Assembly (NCBI GenBank): GCA_023078555.1
Contig: CM041200.1
Span: 3,170,001 to 3,234,000 of the forward strand
Source: Ulva prolifera
Taxonomy: Eukaryota; Chlorophyta; Ulvophyceae; Ulvales; Ulvaceae
Length of the DNA stretch: 64,000 nucleotides
Direction: 5' to 3'
The notes beneath the pieces are model-generated. The model was given only the letters and a program-made list of their open reading frames with translations, was not told the origin of the DNA and did not search any database. The translations under genes were made by a program, and so were the position numbers. This document shows positions 13,701 through 24,405 of this stretch, one piece after another. How positions within the stretch are numbered: the first letter of the stretch is position 1; each line of letters opens with the position of its first letter.

Positions 13701-14113
13701 GAGATGACATGCTGCAGCCGCGTACCCAGCCAGATTCAGCAGCAATGGCAATGCAACCTGCTGCTGCAGCTTCTATGCGTTCGACTGAGTATCTTCCGGT
13801 TCTACCATCAACACAGCCTGATCTAGTTCAGGAGTTTCGACCTCCAGATAGACCTCAAATTGGGGTGCAAGCTTATAGCCCCCACAGAAACTCACCATTG
13901 GGAATGCATCCGTCGCAATGCAAGGCTGCCAATGTCGGGAGTGTCGGGGAGGGTTACTTCGGCAGCACTCGGCTGCCGTGGAATCAGACAAACGAGACGA
14001 CAGTCTCGATGACACTGGCACAATCAGAGAATCTAGAAGAGCGGCCACCACCAGGAAAGCCTGTCCTGGCAATGCATGAAGCATGGTCGTTGGCAAGCAG
14101 GCCAAAGACATGA
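4730..14113 (+). CDS. LRR receptor-like protein kinase (single-pass, TKL-type kinase)
   Basis: Predicted plasma-membrane receptor kinase. The start at 4,730 gives a hydrophobic signal peptide (HLFLLLLCQ). The ectodomain has an LRR N-cap (DPCDP...WGVEIKC) and LRRs such as GRIPESW and GTLPESWG; a second cap-like DYCQWPGVVCD lies near 6,150. A transmembrane helix (IIALAVAVFVICTSAALFLL, then RRRRR) is at 8,447-8,520. A long Ser/Pro/Gly-rich cytosolic part precedes the kinase: GRGAFGEV 11,716-11,739, VAIK 11,782-11,793, HQDLKPSN from 12,204, DFG 12,265, APE 12,337. The tail ends at TGA 14,113. Checked introns: 4,896-4,972; 5,494-5,570; 8,785-8,879; 11,149-11,224; 11,400-11,509; 11,839-11,946; 12,364-12,529; 12,764-12,874. 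Joins between 5.84 and 7.48 kb and near 10.25-10.39 kb are unresolved, so two fused models cannot be excluded. The 8,785-8,879 splice ties the transmembrane exon in frame to the cytosolic part. Catalytic Lys and both Asp are present. The ligand is unknown. Confidence 0.75.
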
Positions 14114-14186
14114 TGCAAAATCACAGATAATTAGGTTTTCTTTTTTTCACATACACGTAATAGATGTCTCAGTTCGTGTCGAATGG

Positions 14187-14191
14187 TGTAA
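14187..14191 (+). promoter_or_regulatory. Candidate UGUAA polyadenylation signal of the receptor-kinase gene
   Basis: TGTAA lies about 75 nt after the stop codon at 14,113. UGUAA is the usual polyadenylation signal of chlorophyte nuclear genes. It is a five-base motif, so position is the main support. Confidence 0.4.
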
Positions 14192-14389
14192 TATGATTCG
14201 TGGTTCGATGCCATGCGCTACCGTGCGTGACATGGTCCCTTCATGTATGTATTGCAGCTATTGCGGCCGGAGGATGGCCATAAGCTGTCTCAGACTGTTT
14301 GGATTTCTGGTTCTCTTACCGCCGCCCTTCTCGCACTGTCGCCTGTTGGCCTTTATCTTGGGGCAGCCCGGCTCAGCCCAGCCCGCGGG

Positions 14390-14849
<460 letters not shown>

Positions 14850-15483
14850 CATGAGAGATTCCAGGCAACGTCTGTCGGCAGCCAGTTCCATGATTGTCAG
14901 GCCCTCACGCCAGTCTGTGGCTGCATCCTGCTGTCCGCAGAACGATTCTGAAGCAGATGCAAGACCTATGTCATGTTACCAACGAGTACACGAGCCGAAA
15001 GAACTAAAATGAATCCCCCCATCGGGCATTGCACCATAGCCACCATCGCATCAGCCACAGCGCCCGGTGGACCGTTCTCATCACAAACGACCGCGCCTGC
15101 GGTATAGACAGGGCATCGCACAGGCTCCAGACTGCCCCACAGTCACGAGCAGCTGTTCAGTTGGCGGCGGTGACGGCGCTTGCTGCACCGAACGCCGGGT
15201 CGGCCGGCCTCGCGCTCGGCATCCCCCGGCGTGGGCGCCAACCTGGCCATCTGCTGGCGGGTGCGGGGAGGGAGGTGTGGGGTTCAGGGCGCGGGTCAGG
15301 ATATACGGGTAAGGGGGGCGCTGTGGGTGTGGCGGCCTGGCGCGGGTCGGAGCGGGTTTCGCTGAGGGAGGCTGGGGCCTCCCCCGGGCTGTTGAGGGTG
15401 GCTGTGTGTGGTTTGTTCTGCGACTCAGGCTGTGCCCTGGGGCGATGGTGCTGAGCCGTGCGGCGGGGCGCGTGTGGGTGTGG
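14850..15483. other. GC-rich intergenic stretch within the LINE cluster
   Basis: No recognisable gene. The segment 15,160-15,480 is G/T-rich on the plus strand and resembles in texture the 3' non-coding parts of the plus-strand retroelement copies, but it lacks their conserved terminus. Its right edge abuts the tail of the minus-strand LINE. Confidence 0.4.
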
Positions 15484-17890
15484 GTGTATGTAGTTACAAA
15501 GGATAGAGGCCGGGCACAGAGCGGTTCCTTAGAATCCACTCGCAAATCCACTCGCTCATTCATGGCACTAGACCGGGCACGAGCGCGTACCACAGCCCTG
15601 CCGGTGCTTCCAGCCAAAGATTCAAGCCCCGCACGGAGCACAGACGCATTCCCTTTGCACAACACCACACTCAACCGGCGCAAAGCGTTTGTCACAAACA
15701 CACCATGTTCTACCACACCGCACCGAGACGCAACCTCCGCCAGTCGATTCAAGTGATCCATAGCAGGCTGTCCCAAGAGACCATGCGTCTCATGCAACAA
15801 CGGCACAAACCTATATGCATCAGGGTCGTACAGACGATAAGCATGGCGTTTCTGCACGTCCCGCACCAACGCAGCACCCCCGTCCTCCTGAGCCGCCCGG
15901 CCGCAGTAGGTATCAGCACAGGGGTTCTGAATCGACACATCCCCTATGCACAAAGGGTCATCTGGCGGCATAAACATGATGTCCACCAGCTTCTCTCGGG
16001 CCAACGCCCTGAGCACCTCCTCCAGCCCGTCCACCTGCGCGGCAGCGGCCTGCGACCCAGGCCCTGCCGCACACTGGCCACCTTGCTATACCGCCGCCGC
16101 CGCCGCTGCCTGCGCAGCGTCCGGTGCGAGTCGCCCCACATGGGTGCTGTGTCCAGCATCGGCATCGGCGGCCGGAGCAGTCGCCGGCGCCGGCGCCGCA
16201 GCCGCGCACGCGGCCGGCGGCAGCGGGCGGGCCGCAGGAGTCGGCTCTGCGGGCAAAGTCGCGGCGCGCAAAGGGCCTGCAACTGAGAGGCGGGCTGTGG
16301 CGGGTCAGGGAGGGGGGGGGGGGGGGGGGGGGGGGGGGCGGGGGGCGCGGGCCCCGCGGCCTAGTACGGACCTGCCGCGGCGCGTCCGCAGCCGTGCGTC
16401 GACGAACGACGTTGTGCGCGGGATGTGCGTGGATGCCACACATGCGTGGGAACCGATCTCGCGCCATTGTTTTGCAACGATGTTGTTGCGCGAAGTTCAG
16501 GTCCCCAAAATGTGTGTGCATGTCATCGCGTGGTCGAGATCATGCGTCTGTTTGAACGAGCCACATTTGCAGCACGAGCCGATGGCATTGGGAGGGGCCG
16601 GAGACATGCCCAAGAGATACCTGATGCACAACATGAACTCAACATCGGTCATGCGTAGCGCCTGGGAAAGCGGCAGGGTGCTCAACCATGGGGTGGCCGC
16701 ACGGGAAGCACAGCTGTGCAGCCGTGTCAAGTTGCATGCACCCTCAAGCTTCGAGTCGCCCCGCGGGACGCGCATGATTTATTCACCGCAGCCAGGACAG
16801 ACGCCTCCGTCCGGCGCATGTGATCGGAAATGTGCGCCCATGGCACCATCCTGGCGTAAGGCAGCGTGCGGCGTTGGCAGGACATTGTGAGCTGCATCGG
16901 TCTTGCGCTGTCAGGGGCAGGCTCATCATCTTCTCGATGGTTGCGCACACCTTGTCGGCTGTCGCTTGCACGTGCACCGAATCGAACGACGGGGTTTCGA
17001 TGGGCGTGCAGGTGACGACGGTTCCGTCCGTGGCATGCGTAATGCCGAGCGCGGCCGCGACGGCTCCTGCATGCTGAAGGTCGCGCGAGTAGGCCGTACA
17101 CGGCCCCTGTGCAGCTGGGGCTCCAGCCCGAGGGGCTCTGCCGTTGAGACCAGCGCACGGAATGCGGCGGCGGCGTCCACGCGCCCCCCAGCGATGGTGG
17201 AGTCGTCATGATATGCCACAAGGGCAGCCGTGACCTCCCTCTCAGCCAGCTGGTGCTGGGCCGGCCTGCACAGCCTGGAGGGGCTCTGGAGGGCCAGGGC
17301 GAAGAGCAGCGGGCCGAGCGGGTCACCTTGGCGCATGCCGCGCTGCGACGTTATCGCAGCGGTGCCGGACAGTGCGCCTTCGATGTAGAGATTTGCGGGG
17401 AACCTGTGCAACATGTTGGCGAAGGGCAGCAGCGCAGGCTTGTAAGACGCAACGGCCTCCAAGATGGCTGCACGAGACATCATGTTGAATGCATTCTTCC
17501 AGTCCAGCTGTACAAGCACGACATCGTCCCACGCTCGCAGCGTGGCCCAGGGTTTGCGCGCCTCCTGTCACCCGGACCCCCACTTGCAGTGGCACGAGGG
17601 AGGCACCCAGGCCACTGCGCAGGGTCATGGCGCACAGGCTTACCAGGCGCTGCCACGTCTATGTAATGGCGATAGGGCGGACGCCTCCCTGCGGCTTCTG
17701 CTGTGGGAGGAGGCAGCAGTCCAGCAAGCGCGGGAGGTGTAGCAGCCGGCCGGTGAGGGCAGCTTTCACGAAGAGGAGAATCGCCGCGAGCGCGGCCGTG
17801 GAGGCCGTGCTGGCAGCCCGGATTTGCTCATACATCCACTCCGACAGGCCCGGGCCGCTGCCCTTCGGCAGCTTGTCGAGTAGGCCCCAG
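15484..17890 (-). mobile_element. RLE-type LINE copy A, 5'-truncated
   Basis: Minus-strand element with its 3' tail (GGCCTCTATCCTTTGTAACT then ACATACA) at 15,484-15,510. Reading 5' to 3' it holds DKLPKGSGPGL and GGVRPIAI (about 17.68-17.87 kb), the RT motifs LDWKNAFN (about 17.5 kb), GMRQGDP (about 17.33 kb) and YHDD (about 17.21 kb), a CCHC knuckle with HDLDHAMTC (about 16.54 kb), a Pro-rich linker, and a C-terminal restriction-like endonuclease (DIMFMPPDDPLCIGDVS, then YRLYDPDAYRFVPL). This order of RT, CCHC and RLE is that of the R2/NeSL/Hero-type LINEs. The reading frame is broken several times. The 5' end at 17,890 falls inside the segment before the RT and directly abuts the 3' tail of the next copy. 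Confidence 0.85.
16312..16338 (+). repeat. 27-nt G homopolymer in LINE A
   Basis: An uninterrupted G run on the plus strand. On the coding (minus) strand it is C, translating to poly-Pro in the linker between the CCHC knuckle and the endonuclease. The corresponding part of LINE C (about 18.98-19.0 kb) is GC-rich but not a homopolymer, so the run is an expansion in this copy or an assembly artefact. Confidence 0.9.
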
Positions 17891-18005
17891 CATGTATGTA
17901 TGTAGTTACAAACAAGAGGCCGGACATCAAGCCGTTTCTCGGAATGCACTTGCAAATCCACTCATTCTCCAGTTCCGTGCACGCCGACTATGGGCAAGTG
18001 CACTG
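17891..18005 (-). mobile_element. LINE 3'-end-only copy
   Basis: About 115 bp, consisting of the family's 3' untranslated end and tail (TTTGTAACTACATACATACA on the minus strand) only. It abuts LINE A on one side and the next tail on the other. Confidence 0.75.
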
Positions 18006-18049
18006 CACTGTATGTAGTTACAAAGGACAGAGGCCGGGCAGCGCACTGC
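18006..18049 (-). repeat. 44-bp LINE tail unit
   Basis: A single tail unit (CCTCTGTCCTTTGTAACTAC plus ACATACA and about 13 further bases) sits between two longer tail copies. Bases flanking both sides repeat (GTGCAGTGC), so it is either a very short insertion or a tandem duplication of the tail junction. Confidence 0.7.
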
Positions 18050-18161
18050 ACTGTATGTAGTTACAAAGGACAGAGGCCGGGTATCGGGCCGTTCCTAGGA
18101 AGCCATCCGCAAATCCACTCAGTCATGGCACTAGGCCGGGTATGAGCACGTACCACAGCCC
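18050..18161 (-). mobile_element. LINE 3'-end-only copy
   Basis: About 112 bp: the last few codons' worth of LINE sequence plus the 3' untranslated end and tail. Its 5' end is joined directly to the tail of LINE C (minus strand reads GTAACTACATA then GGGCTGTGGTA). Confidence 0.75.
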
Positions 18162-21100
18162 TATGTAGTTACAAAGGATAGAGGCCGGGTATCGGGCCGT
18201 TCCTAGGAATCCATCCACAAATCCACTCACGCAGTCATGGCACTAGGCCGGGTACGAGCACGTACCACAGCCCGGCCGGTGATGCCAGCCAAAGATTGAA
18301 GCCCCGCACGGAGCACAAGAGCATTCCCCTTGCACAACGCCACAAGCAGCCGGCGCAGAGCATTCGTCACAAACAAAGCACGGTTCACCTGACCACACCG
18401 AGACGCAACCTCCGCCAGCTGATTCATGTGATTCATGGCAGGCCGTCCCAAGCGCCATTCGTCTCATGCGATAACGGCACACAACTAGACGCATCAGGGT
18501 CGTACAAACGATAAGCAGTGCGTTTCTGCACGTCCGGCGTCTCCGCAGCACCCCCGTCCTCACGGGCCGCACGGCTGCAATAGGAATCAGCACAGGGTTT
18601 CACAACCGACACATCTCCTATGCACAAAGCGTCACCCGACGGCATAAACATGATGTCCCCCAGTTTCTCCTGGGCCACCACCCTGAACACCCGCTCCAGC
18701 GCCGTTGCCTGCGCGGCAGCGGCCTGCTCCCCAGGCCCCGCCGGATCCTGGCCACCCGGCGCCGCTGCCGCCGCCAGGGCCGCAGACTGCGCTGCGTCTG
18801 GCGCGTGGCGCCCCGTCTGGGCGCTGTGTCCAGCATCGGCGTCGGCGGCTGGAGCAGTCGTAGGTGCCGGCGCCGCGTCCGCACGCGCGACCGGCGGCGG
18901 CGGCGGGACTGCAGGCATCGGCTCCGCGGGCAAGGTCGCCCCGCGCGAAGGGCCCGCGATCTGGGAGGCGGGCCGGGGCGGAGCAGGGGGCGGACACGGC
19001 GGGCCAGCCTGGATCTGCCTCGGAGCGGCCGCGAGCCGCGCGCGGACGAACGGCGCTGTGCGCGGGATGCGCGTGGATGCCACACATGTGTGGGACCCGA
19101 TCTCGCGCCATTGTTTTTCAACGATATTGTGGCGCGAAGTCCAGGTCCCCGCATTGTGTGTGCAATTCATCGCGTGGTCGAGATCATGCGGCTGTATGAA
19201 TGTGCCTCATCCGCAGCGCGAGCCGACTGCATTGGGAGGGGCTGGGGACATGCCCAGGAGATACCTGATGCACAGCATGAACTCAATGTCAGTCATGCGC
19301 AACGCCTGGGAGAGTGGCAGGGTGCTCAGCCAAAGGGTGGCTGCACGGCAAGCACAGCTGCGAAGCCGTGCCAAGTTGCATGCACCCTCGAGCGTGCTGA
19401 CATCATGGCTGGCAAGCAGAGCCGCCCGGCGGCGCAGGGCAACCACCTTGGTGATACGCTGCTGCATACCAGGTAACACCTTGGCGATGGTGTCGCCGCT
19501 CGCCGGCCCGGGCAGCTCCGGATGGAGCTGCTGAGCGACGTTGAGGGCCTGCCAGGTTTCCTGCAAGTGTTGCCCGTGCGGCCTCCGGAACGGCTGCATG
19601 CACTCGGAGGCTCCTGCGAGCGCCTTGTGGCTCACCGCAGCTGCAGCGAGGTACGCTCCGTCCGCGACCTCCGGCGGTGTGGGCATGACGCCCAGGCCTC
19701 CGAGGTGCGCTGGAAGGACGGCTTGTGCGGCCGCACGAGGGTCTTCCCGCGGGACGCGCATGATTTCATTCACCGCAGCCAGGACAGACGCCTCCGTCCG
19801 GCGCGCGTGATCGGAAATGTGCGCCCACGGCACCGCCCTGGCGTAGTGCAGCATACGGCGTTGGCAGGACATCGTGAGCAGCAAGAACTGGTCTTGCGCT
19901 TTCAGGGGCAAGCGCATCATCTTCTCGATGGTGGCGCACACCTTGTCGGACGTCGCTTCCGCGTGCGCCGACTCGAACGCCGGGGTGCCGATGGGCGTGC
20001 CGGTGATGACGGTGCCCTCCGTGGCATGCATTATGCCGAGCGTGGCCGCGACGGATTTCGCATGCTGGGGGTCGCGCGAGTAGGCCGTGCACTTGTGCAG
20101 CTGGGGCACCAGCCCGAGGGGCTCTGCTGCCGAGACCAGCGCACGGAATGCGGCGGCGGCGTCCACACCCCGGCGATGGTGCAGTCGTCATGATACGCCA
20201 TGAGGGCGGCCGTGACCTCCCTCCCGGGCGGCTGGTGCTGGGCCTGCACTGCCTGGAGGGGGCCCTGGAGGGCCAGGGCGAAGAGCAGCGGGCTGATGGG
20301 GTCGCCTTGACGCACGCCGAGCTGCGACGTGATCGCAGCGGTGCCGGGCGGTGCGCCGTCGATGTAGAGATTTGCAGGGAACCTGTAAAGCATGGTGGCG
20401 AAGGGCAGCAGCGCAGGCTTGTGAGACGCAACGGCCTCCAAGATGGCTGCACGGGACATCATGTTGAATGCATTCTTCCAGTCCAGCTGCACAAGCACGA
20501 CATCGTCCCACGCTTGCAGCACGGCGCGAGCAGCATGGCCCAGGTTCTGCGCGCCCCCTGGCACCCCGACCCCCACCTGCAGCGGCGCGAGGGAGGCACC
20601 TAGGCCACTGCACAGGGTCATGGCGCACAGGCTTACCAGGCGCAGCCACGTCTCTGCAATGGCGATAGGGCGGACGCCTCCCTGTGGCTTCTCTGCGGGA
20701 GGAGGCGGCAGTCCAGCAAGCGCGGGAGGTGTGGCAGCCGGCCGGCGAGGGCCACGTTCACGAAGCGGTGACTCTCCGTGAATGCGGCCGTGGAGGCCGT
20801 GCCGGCAGCCCGGATGTGCTCCTACGTCCACCCCGACAGGCCTGGGCCGCTGCCCTTCGGCAGCTTGTCGAGCAGGGCAAGGAGCGTCGCCTCGTCGATT
20901 TGCAGCGGGGGCGCGGGCTCGGCGGGCTGGGTGTCGGGGGGCAGCGCTTCTGCGGGATGCAGGTGCCGCAGCTCCTCATGCACTTCCGGGGTGTACCTGG
21001 CGATGGGCGGCGCCTCCACTTTCTCCGCGCCTTTGCGGACATTACCGTCGCTCAGTGACCTGTGGACGTAGCCCGCTAGGCGGCGATCCTGGTTCCGATG

Positions 21101-21848
21101 CATTCTGCGCTTCTGGCTCGGAGTGGGCTCCGCCAGCCTGGGCTCCTCGCCGTCCATGAACAGCGTGATGCATGTGCGAGCGCGGCCCGCCGTGCCGTCC
21201 ACTCACTTCAGCGACAGAACCTTACCAGGGAAGTCGAGGAAGCGGCCCAGGGCCACTCGTGCTCCGTCGATGTTGGACGCGTCGCTGGTGTCGTTGACAT
21301 CTCTGAGGAGCTCGGCCGTTGCGTCGCCGAACCCCGTATGGACGGTCTCCGGGACCCTCGGGGAGGGCCTGGGCCGGGCGATGTAGTGGGCGGCGGCGGG
21401 GGCTTCGGTGAAGTGACGGGGTGGCTGATGGGGGTGCGGCTGGGCAGGCTGGGCAGGCTGCGGCTGGGCGGGCTGCGGCTGGGCGGGCTTGGCTGGGGCG
21501 GGCTGGGCAGGGATGGGCTGGGCTGGGGCGGGTTGGGCTGGGGCGGGCTGTCGGGCCGGATGTGTGGCGGGCAGCACGCAGTGACCTGACCTCAAGCTCC
21601 TGTTCTGACCTCCCACACGTTTATGCGCCTTAGGGGTCTTGGTAGAGCCGAATATGCCACAGTGAGAGCAGTACGCGGCATTGAGTTCGTGCAGCTTCGC
21701 AGTAGGCAGCCTCGGCCCGTCGCGATGGATTCCTCGGATGTGGTTGAACAGGCTTGAATGGGAGGTGAGACTGCTGCTGCATCCGTCATATGGACACTTA
21801 AAGCTCATACGCAGGGACTCGTTCCGCTGAAAGCGGACACACTAACGG
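18162..21848 (-). mobile_element. RLE-type LINE copy C, near full length
   Basis: The most complete copy, about 3.7 kb. The N-terminus begins at ATG 21,808 with a C2H2 finger (FKCPYDGC...LFNHIRGIH) and a second YCSHC...AHKR motif, followed by a Pro/Ala/Gln-rich stretch. Next come DKLPKGSGPGL (about 20.86 kb), RT motifs GGVRPIAI (about 20.67 kb), QLDWKNAFN (about 20.48 kb), GVRQGDP (about 20.31 kb) and AYHDD (about 20.19 kb), the thumb, a CCHC knuckle with HDLDHAM near 19.2 kb, a Pro/Ala linker, and an RLE domain (DIMFMPSGDALCIGDVS, about 18.64 kb) running to the tail at 18,162. An in-frame UGA separates the finger part from the rest at about 21,203, and further frameshifts near 20.82, 20.18, 19.2 and 18.45 kb make this copy inactive. 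The 5' end touches the tail of copy D. Confidence 0.88.
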
Positions 21849-22490
21849 TGTATGTATGTAGTTACAAAGGACAGAGGCCGTGCAGCGAGCCATCGCTAGG
21901 AATTCACACGCATATCCACTCACGAAGTCATGGCACTAGGCCGGGCACGAGCACGCACCACAGCCCTACCGGTGATGCCAGCCAAAGATTGGAGCCCCGC
22001 GCGGAGCACAAGAGCATTCCCCTTGCACAACGCCACACTCAACCGGCGCAGAGCATTCGTCACAAACAAAGCACGGTTCACCTTACCACACCGAGACGCA
22101 ACCTCCGCCAGCCAATTCAAGTGATTCATGGCGGGCCGTCCCAAGCGACCATGCGTCTCATGCGACAACGGCACAAAACTGTACGCATCAGGGTCGTACA
22201 AACGATAATCATTGCGTTTCTGCACGTCCCGTGTCTCCGCAGCACCCCCGTCCTCTCGGGCCGCACGGCCGCAATAGGAACCAGCACAGGGGTTCACAAC
22301 CGACACATCTCCTATGCACAAAGGGTCACCCGGCGGCATAACCATGATGTCCCCCAGTTTCTCCTGGACCACTGCCCTGAACACCTGATCCAGCGCCGTT
22401 GCCTGCGCGGCAGCGGCCTGCTCCCCAGGCCCCGCCGGATGCTGACCACCCGGCGCCGCCGCCGCCGCCAGGGCCGCAGCCTGCGCTGCA
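21849..22490 (-). mobile_element. RLE-type LINE copy D, 5'-truncated, endonuclease end intact
   Basis: Carries only the C-terminal RLE domain and the tail. The frame 22,384 to 21,920 is open to a natural stop and reads GDIMVMPPGDPLCIGDVS, YRLYDPDAYSFVPLSHETHG and the terminal helix region ALRRLSVALCKGNA. Because this part is unbroken it gives the best view of the family's C-terminus. It is truncated at 22,490 in the Ala/Pro linker, directly against the tail of copy E. Confidence 0.85.
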
Positions 22491-22606
22491 TATGTACGTA
22501 GTTACAAAGGACAGAGGCCGGGCACCGAGCCATTGCTAGGAACTCACACGCAAATCCACTCATTCACCAGGCCAGTGCACACCCACTACGGGCAAGTGCA
22601 CTGCAC
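22491..22606 (-). mobile_element. LINE 3'-end-only copy E (outermost of the array)
   Basis: About 116 bp of 3' untranslated sequence and tail. It matches the copy at 17,891-18,005 closely, including the stretch reading GGGCAAGTGCACTGCAC on the plus strand near its 5' edge. Beyond 22,606 the sequence is unrelated. Confidence 0.75.
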
Positions 22607-23200
22607 ATGAGAAACTTCAAAAGCGTCTTCACAATTAGAAAAAACACAGGCATCCAGATTCACAAGGAAGCAGCTAGTCATCAACCACGCAGCCCATCGT
22701 CGCACGACCGTCAAAGCCGTTGCAGCAAACAGCGCTGGCGTACAGGAAACCATCTCCTCACGCACCGCAAACTTTCAGAGAACAGGTTATCGTAGCGGAT
22801 GAACATGGGATCATAACTTCCACACTGGGAACCTGTACGCAGCAGCTGGGTGCCGACAGAATTGGCTGTACGCAGCAGTGCAGCAGGACGCGGGACCGCT
22901 GAAGCCATGATCATCTCGAAGCCGCTAGGGCGCCATAAAAGGGTATAGCGGCGCCACTGAAACGTGAACGTAGATGAAAAGCTTCGCTGAACCTCGTCCG
23001 CGCGACCGCTGACAACGGAAGGCAACATGCAGACATGTGTGCCTCGCCGGTACCGCCCCAAGCCGACCCGCAGAACGGAGCATGCTGGCAATCCGCCATG
23101 CCCAGAAGCGAGCCAAACGCCGCACAATATTAAAGTGATAACTTGTAGTGCAACCGTATGACCTTCGCCGCCAAGGGACATAGCGGAATGCACAGCTACT
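22607..23200. other. No recognisable gene
   Basis: Short frames only. The right end leads into the 68-bp repeat at 23,201, so part of it may be the interior of an element whose other end I could not find. Confidence 0.45.
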
Positions 23201-23268
23201 CCAGGCAGTCTGCGGGTGGGCCTGATGATTCACAGAGTTGAATGGCCCCATTAGCTTTTTCCTGACCG
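23201..23268. repeat. 68-bp terminus shared with the TIR element at 46.3 kb
   Basis: Identical over 68 bases, in inverse orientation, to 46,323-46,390. The match ends exactly at CTGACCG, which is the outer end of the TIR of the 46.3-47.1 kb element. This is therefore one end of a second copy of that element; its other end is not recognisable nearby. Confidence 0.85.
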
Positions 23269-23287
23269 GAAGAAAGGTTGGCCAGTG

Positions 23288-24405
23288 GCTGTAAATTTAA
23301 CATCTGGGGGCATGATTTAACGTTAATTAACAAAGCTCAAGTAAAATAAAAGTAAAATAGGCTGAAAAATGTTTACTTTAAACGCGTTTTAAACTAGTGT
23401 TTTCCTGCTTTACCAGTAAAACTGTTAAACATGTCGAAGAGGCAGTTTCGGCCAATTGCACGGCACAAACACGGCACAAACACGTCCACAGCCACCTAGA
23501 TGCACCTATTGCACCGCCTCTCAATTATCTGCGTCTCCTAAGAAACTTGACGACGATGGAGATGCTCCTAGGCTGTCAGACTGTAGGCCACATGCTACTG
23601 CACCCTCGTTCTGGCACACCAGATCCAGAAGAGTCTTCCTCATACACTTCATCAACAATACCAAGCAGATGTTCAAAACATCGAATTTCGTCAATAGCTG
23701 CATCATTATCGCCTAGGTGATGGAGGTTGATTTTGGTGTACTATGTCGTTGCCATCGTACTGTTTTTCATTGACCTTCTCTTGGGGGTCGAGTTGTCTAG
23801 AAATATATTCCACAGCCTCTCCACAGTTGCACAGCAGGGCTTCGCAGACATCATTTCGATGGCAGCCTCTCCAGAGCTCGGCAAACTTTTCAACACCCCG
23901 AGACACAACATCAGTCGCAGCTGGCTTTCTGCGCAGATTGGAGCTACCTACATCTGCCGAATCAGCCAGATTTGCCTCATCGGAACTTTCAGTCTCTTGC
24001 AGAGATTCAGCAGGACGTTTGTCTTGTGCCATGTCTGGAAGTGGCTCACTGCCAAATCAATGGCAGGTGCACACGGGCTACGGAAACTGACTCCCACAGC
24101 ATGAGCAAGCGCATAGCGACACAGGTTTAAGTACTGGGAGCCAGCAACAGGTGTGCTGCGAGGTATATCATCACCACCGTGCTTTGTTAGTGATGTTTGT
24201 CCTATGACGTCGGTCAAAGCCATCAGAATACAACCCTTTTTGGCTTCAACTTTGATTTTAAAGCACCCTTAAAGTTAAATTGCGTTTAAGTAAAATAAAA
24301 GTAAAATGACCCCTTTAAAGCCTCGAAATCGTTTTAACGTTAAAATTGTAACCTAAAATAGCATTTTAAAGTACGTTAAAATGGGGGTAAGGTTAAATTT
24401 ACAGC
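23288..24405. mobile_element. DNA transposon with terminal inverted repeats, about 1.1 kb
   Basis: The 14-mer GCTGTAAATTTAAC at 23,288-23,301 is perfectly inverted at 24,392-24,405, and a subterminal ATTTAACGT-like block also recurs inverted. TGGCC flanks both sides, each separated from the TIR by four bases (AGTG on the left, TCTA on the right), suggesting a short target-site duplication. Subterminal 20-bp direct repeats (AAGTAAAATAAAAGTAAAAT) lie at 23,339-23,358 and 24,288-24,307. The ends are AT-rich and the interior holds only short frames (largest about 108 codons, minus strand), so it is probably non-autonomous. The end wording (CAGTG/TAGAG) recalls hAT elements, but an 8-bp duplication was not found. 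Confidence 0.65.

Noticed and set aside
15946-16890. 314-codon plus-strand open frame
   Set aside because: Antisense shadow of the GC-rich LINE A coding region.
15484-22606. Assignment of the LINE cluster to Zepp itself
   Set aside because: Zepp is an L1-type LINE with an apurinic-type endonuclease and poly-A tail; these copies have an N-terminal zinc finger, a C-terminal restriction-like endonuclease and a TACA tail. Only the clustering habit is similar.
23706-24223. Possible transposase in the 23.3-24.4 kb TIR element
   Set aside because: The frames are short and show no catalytic motif that I can recognise; the element is described as probably non-autonomous.
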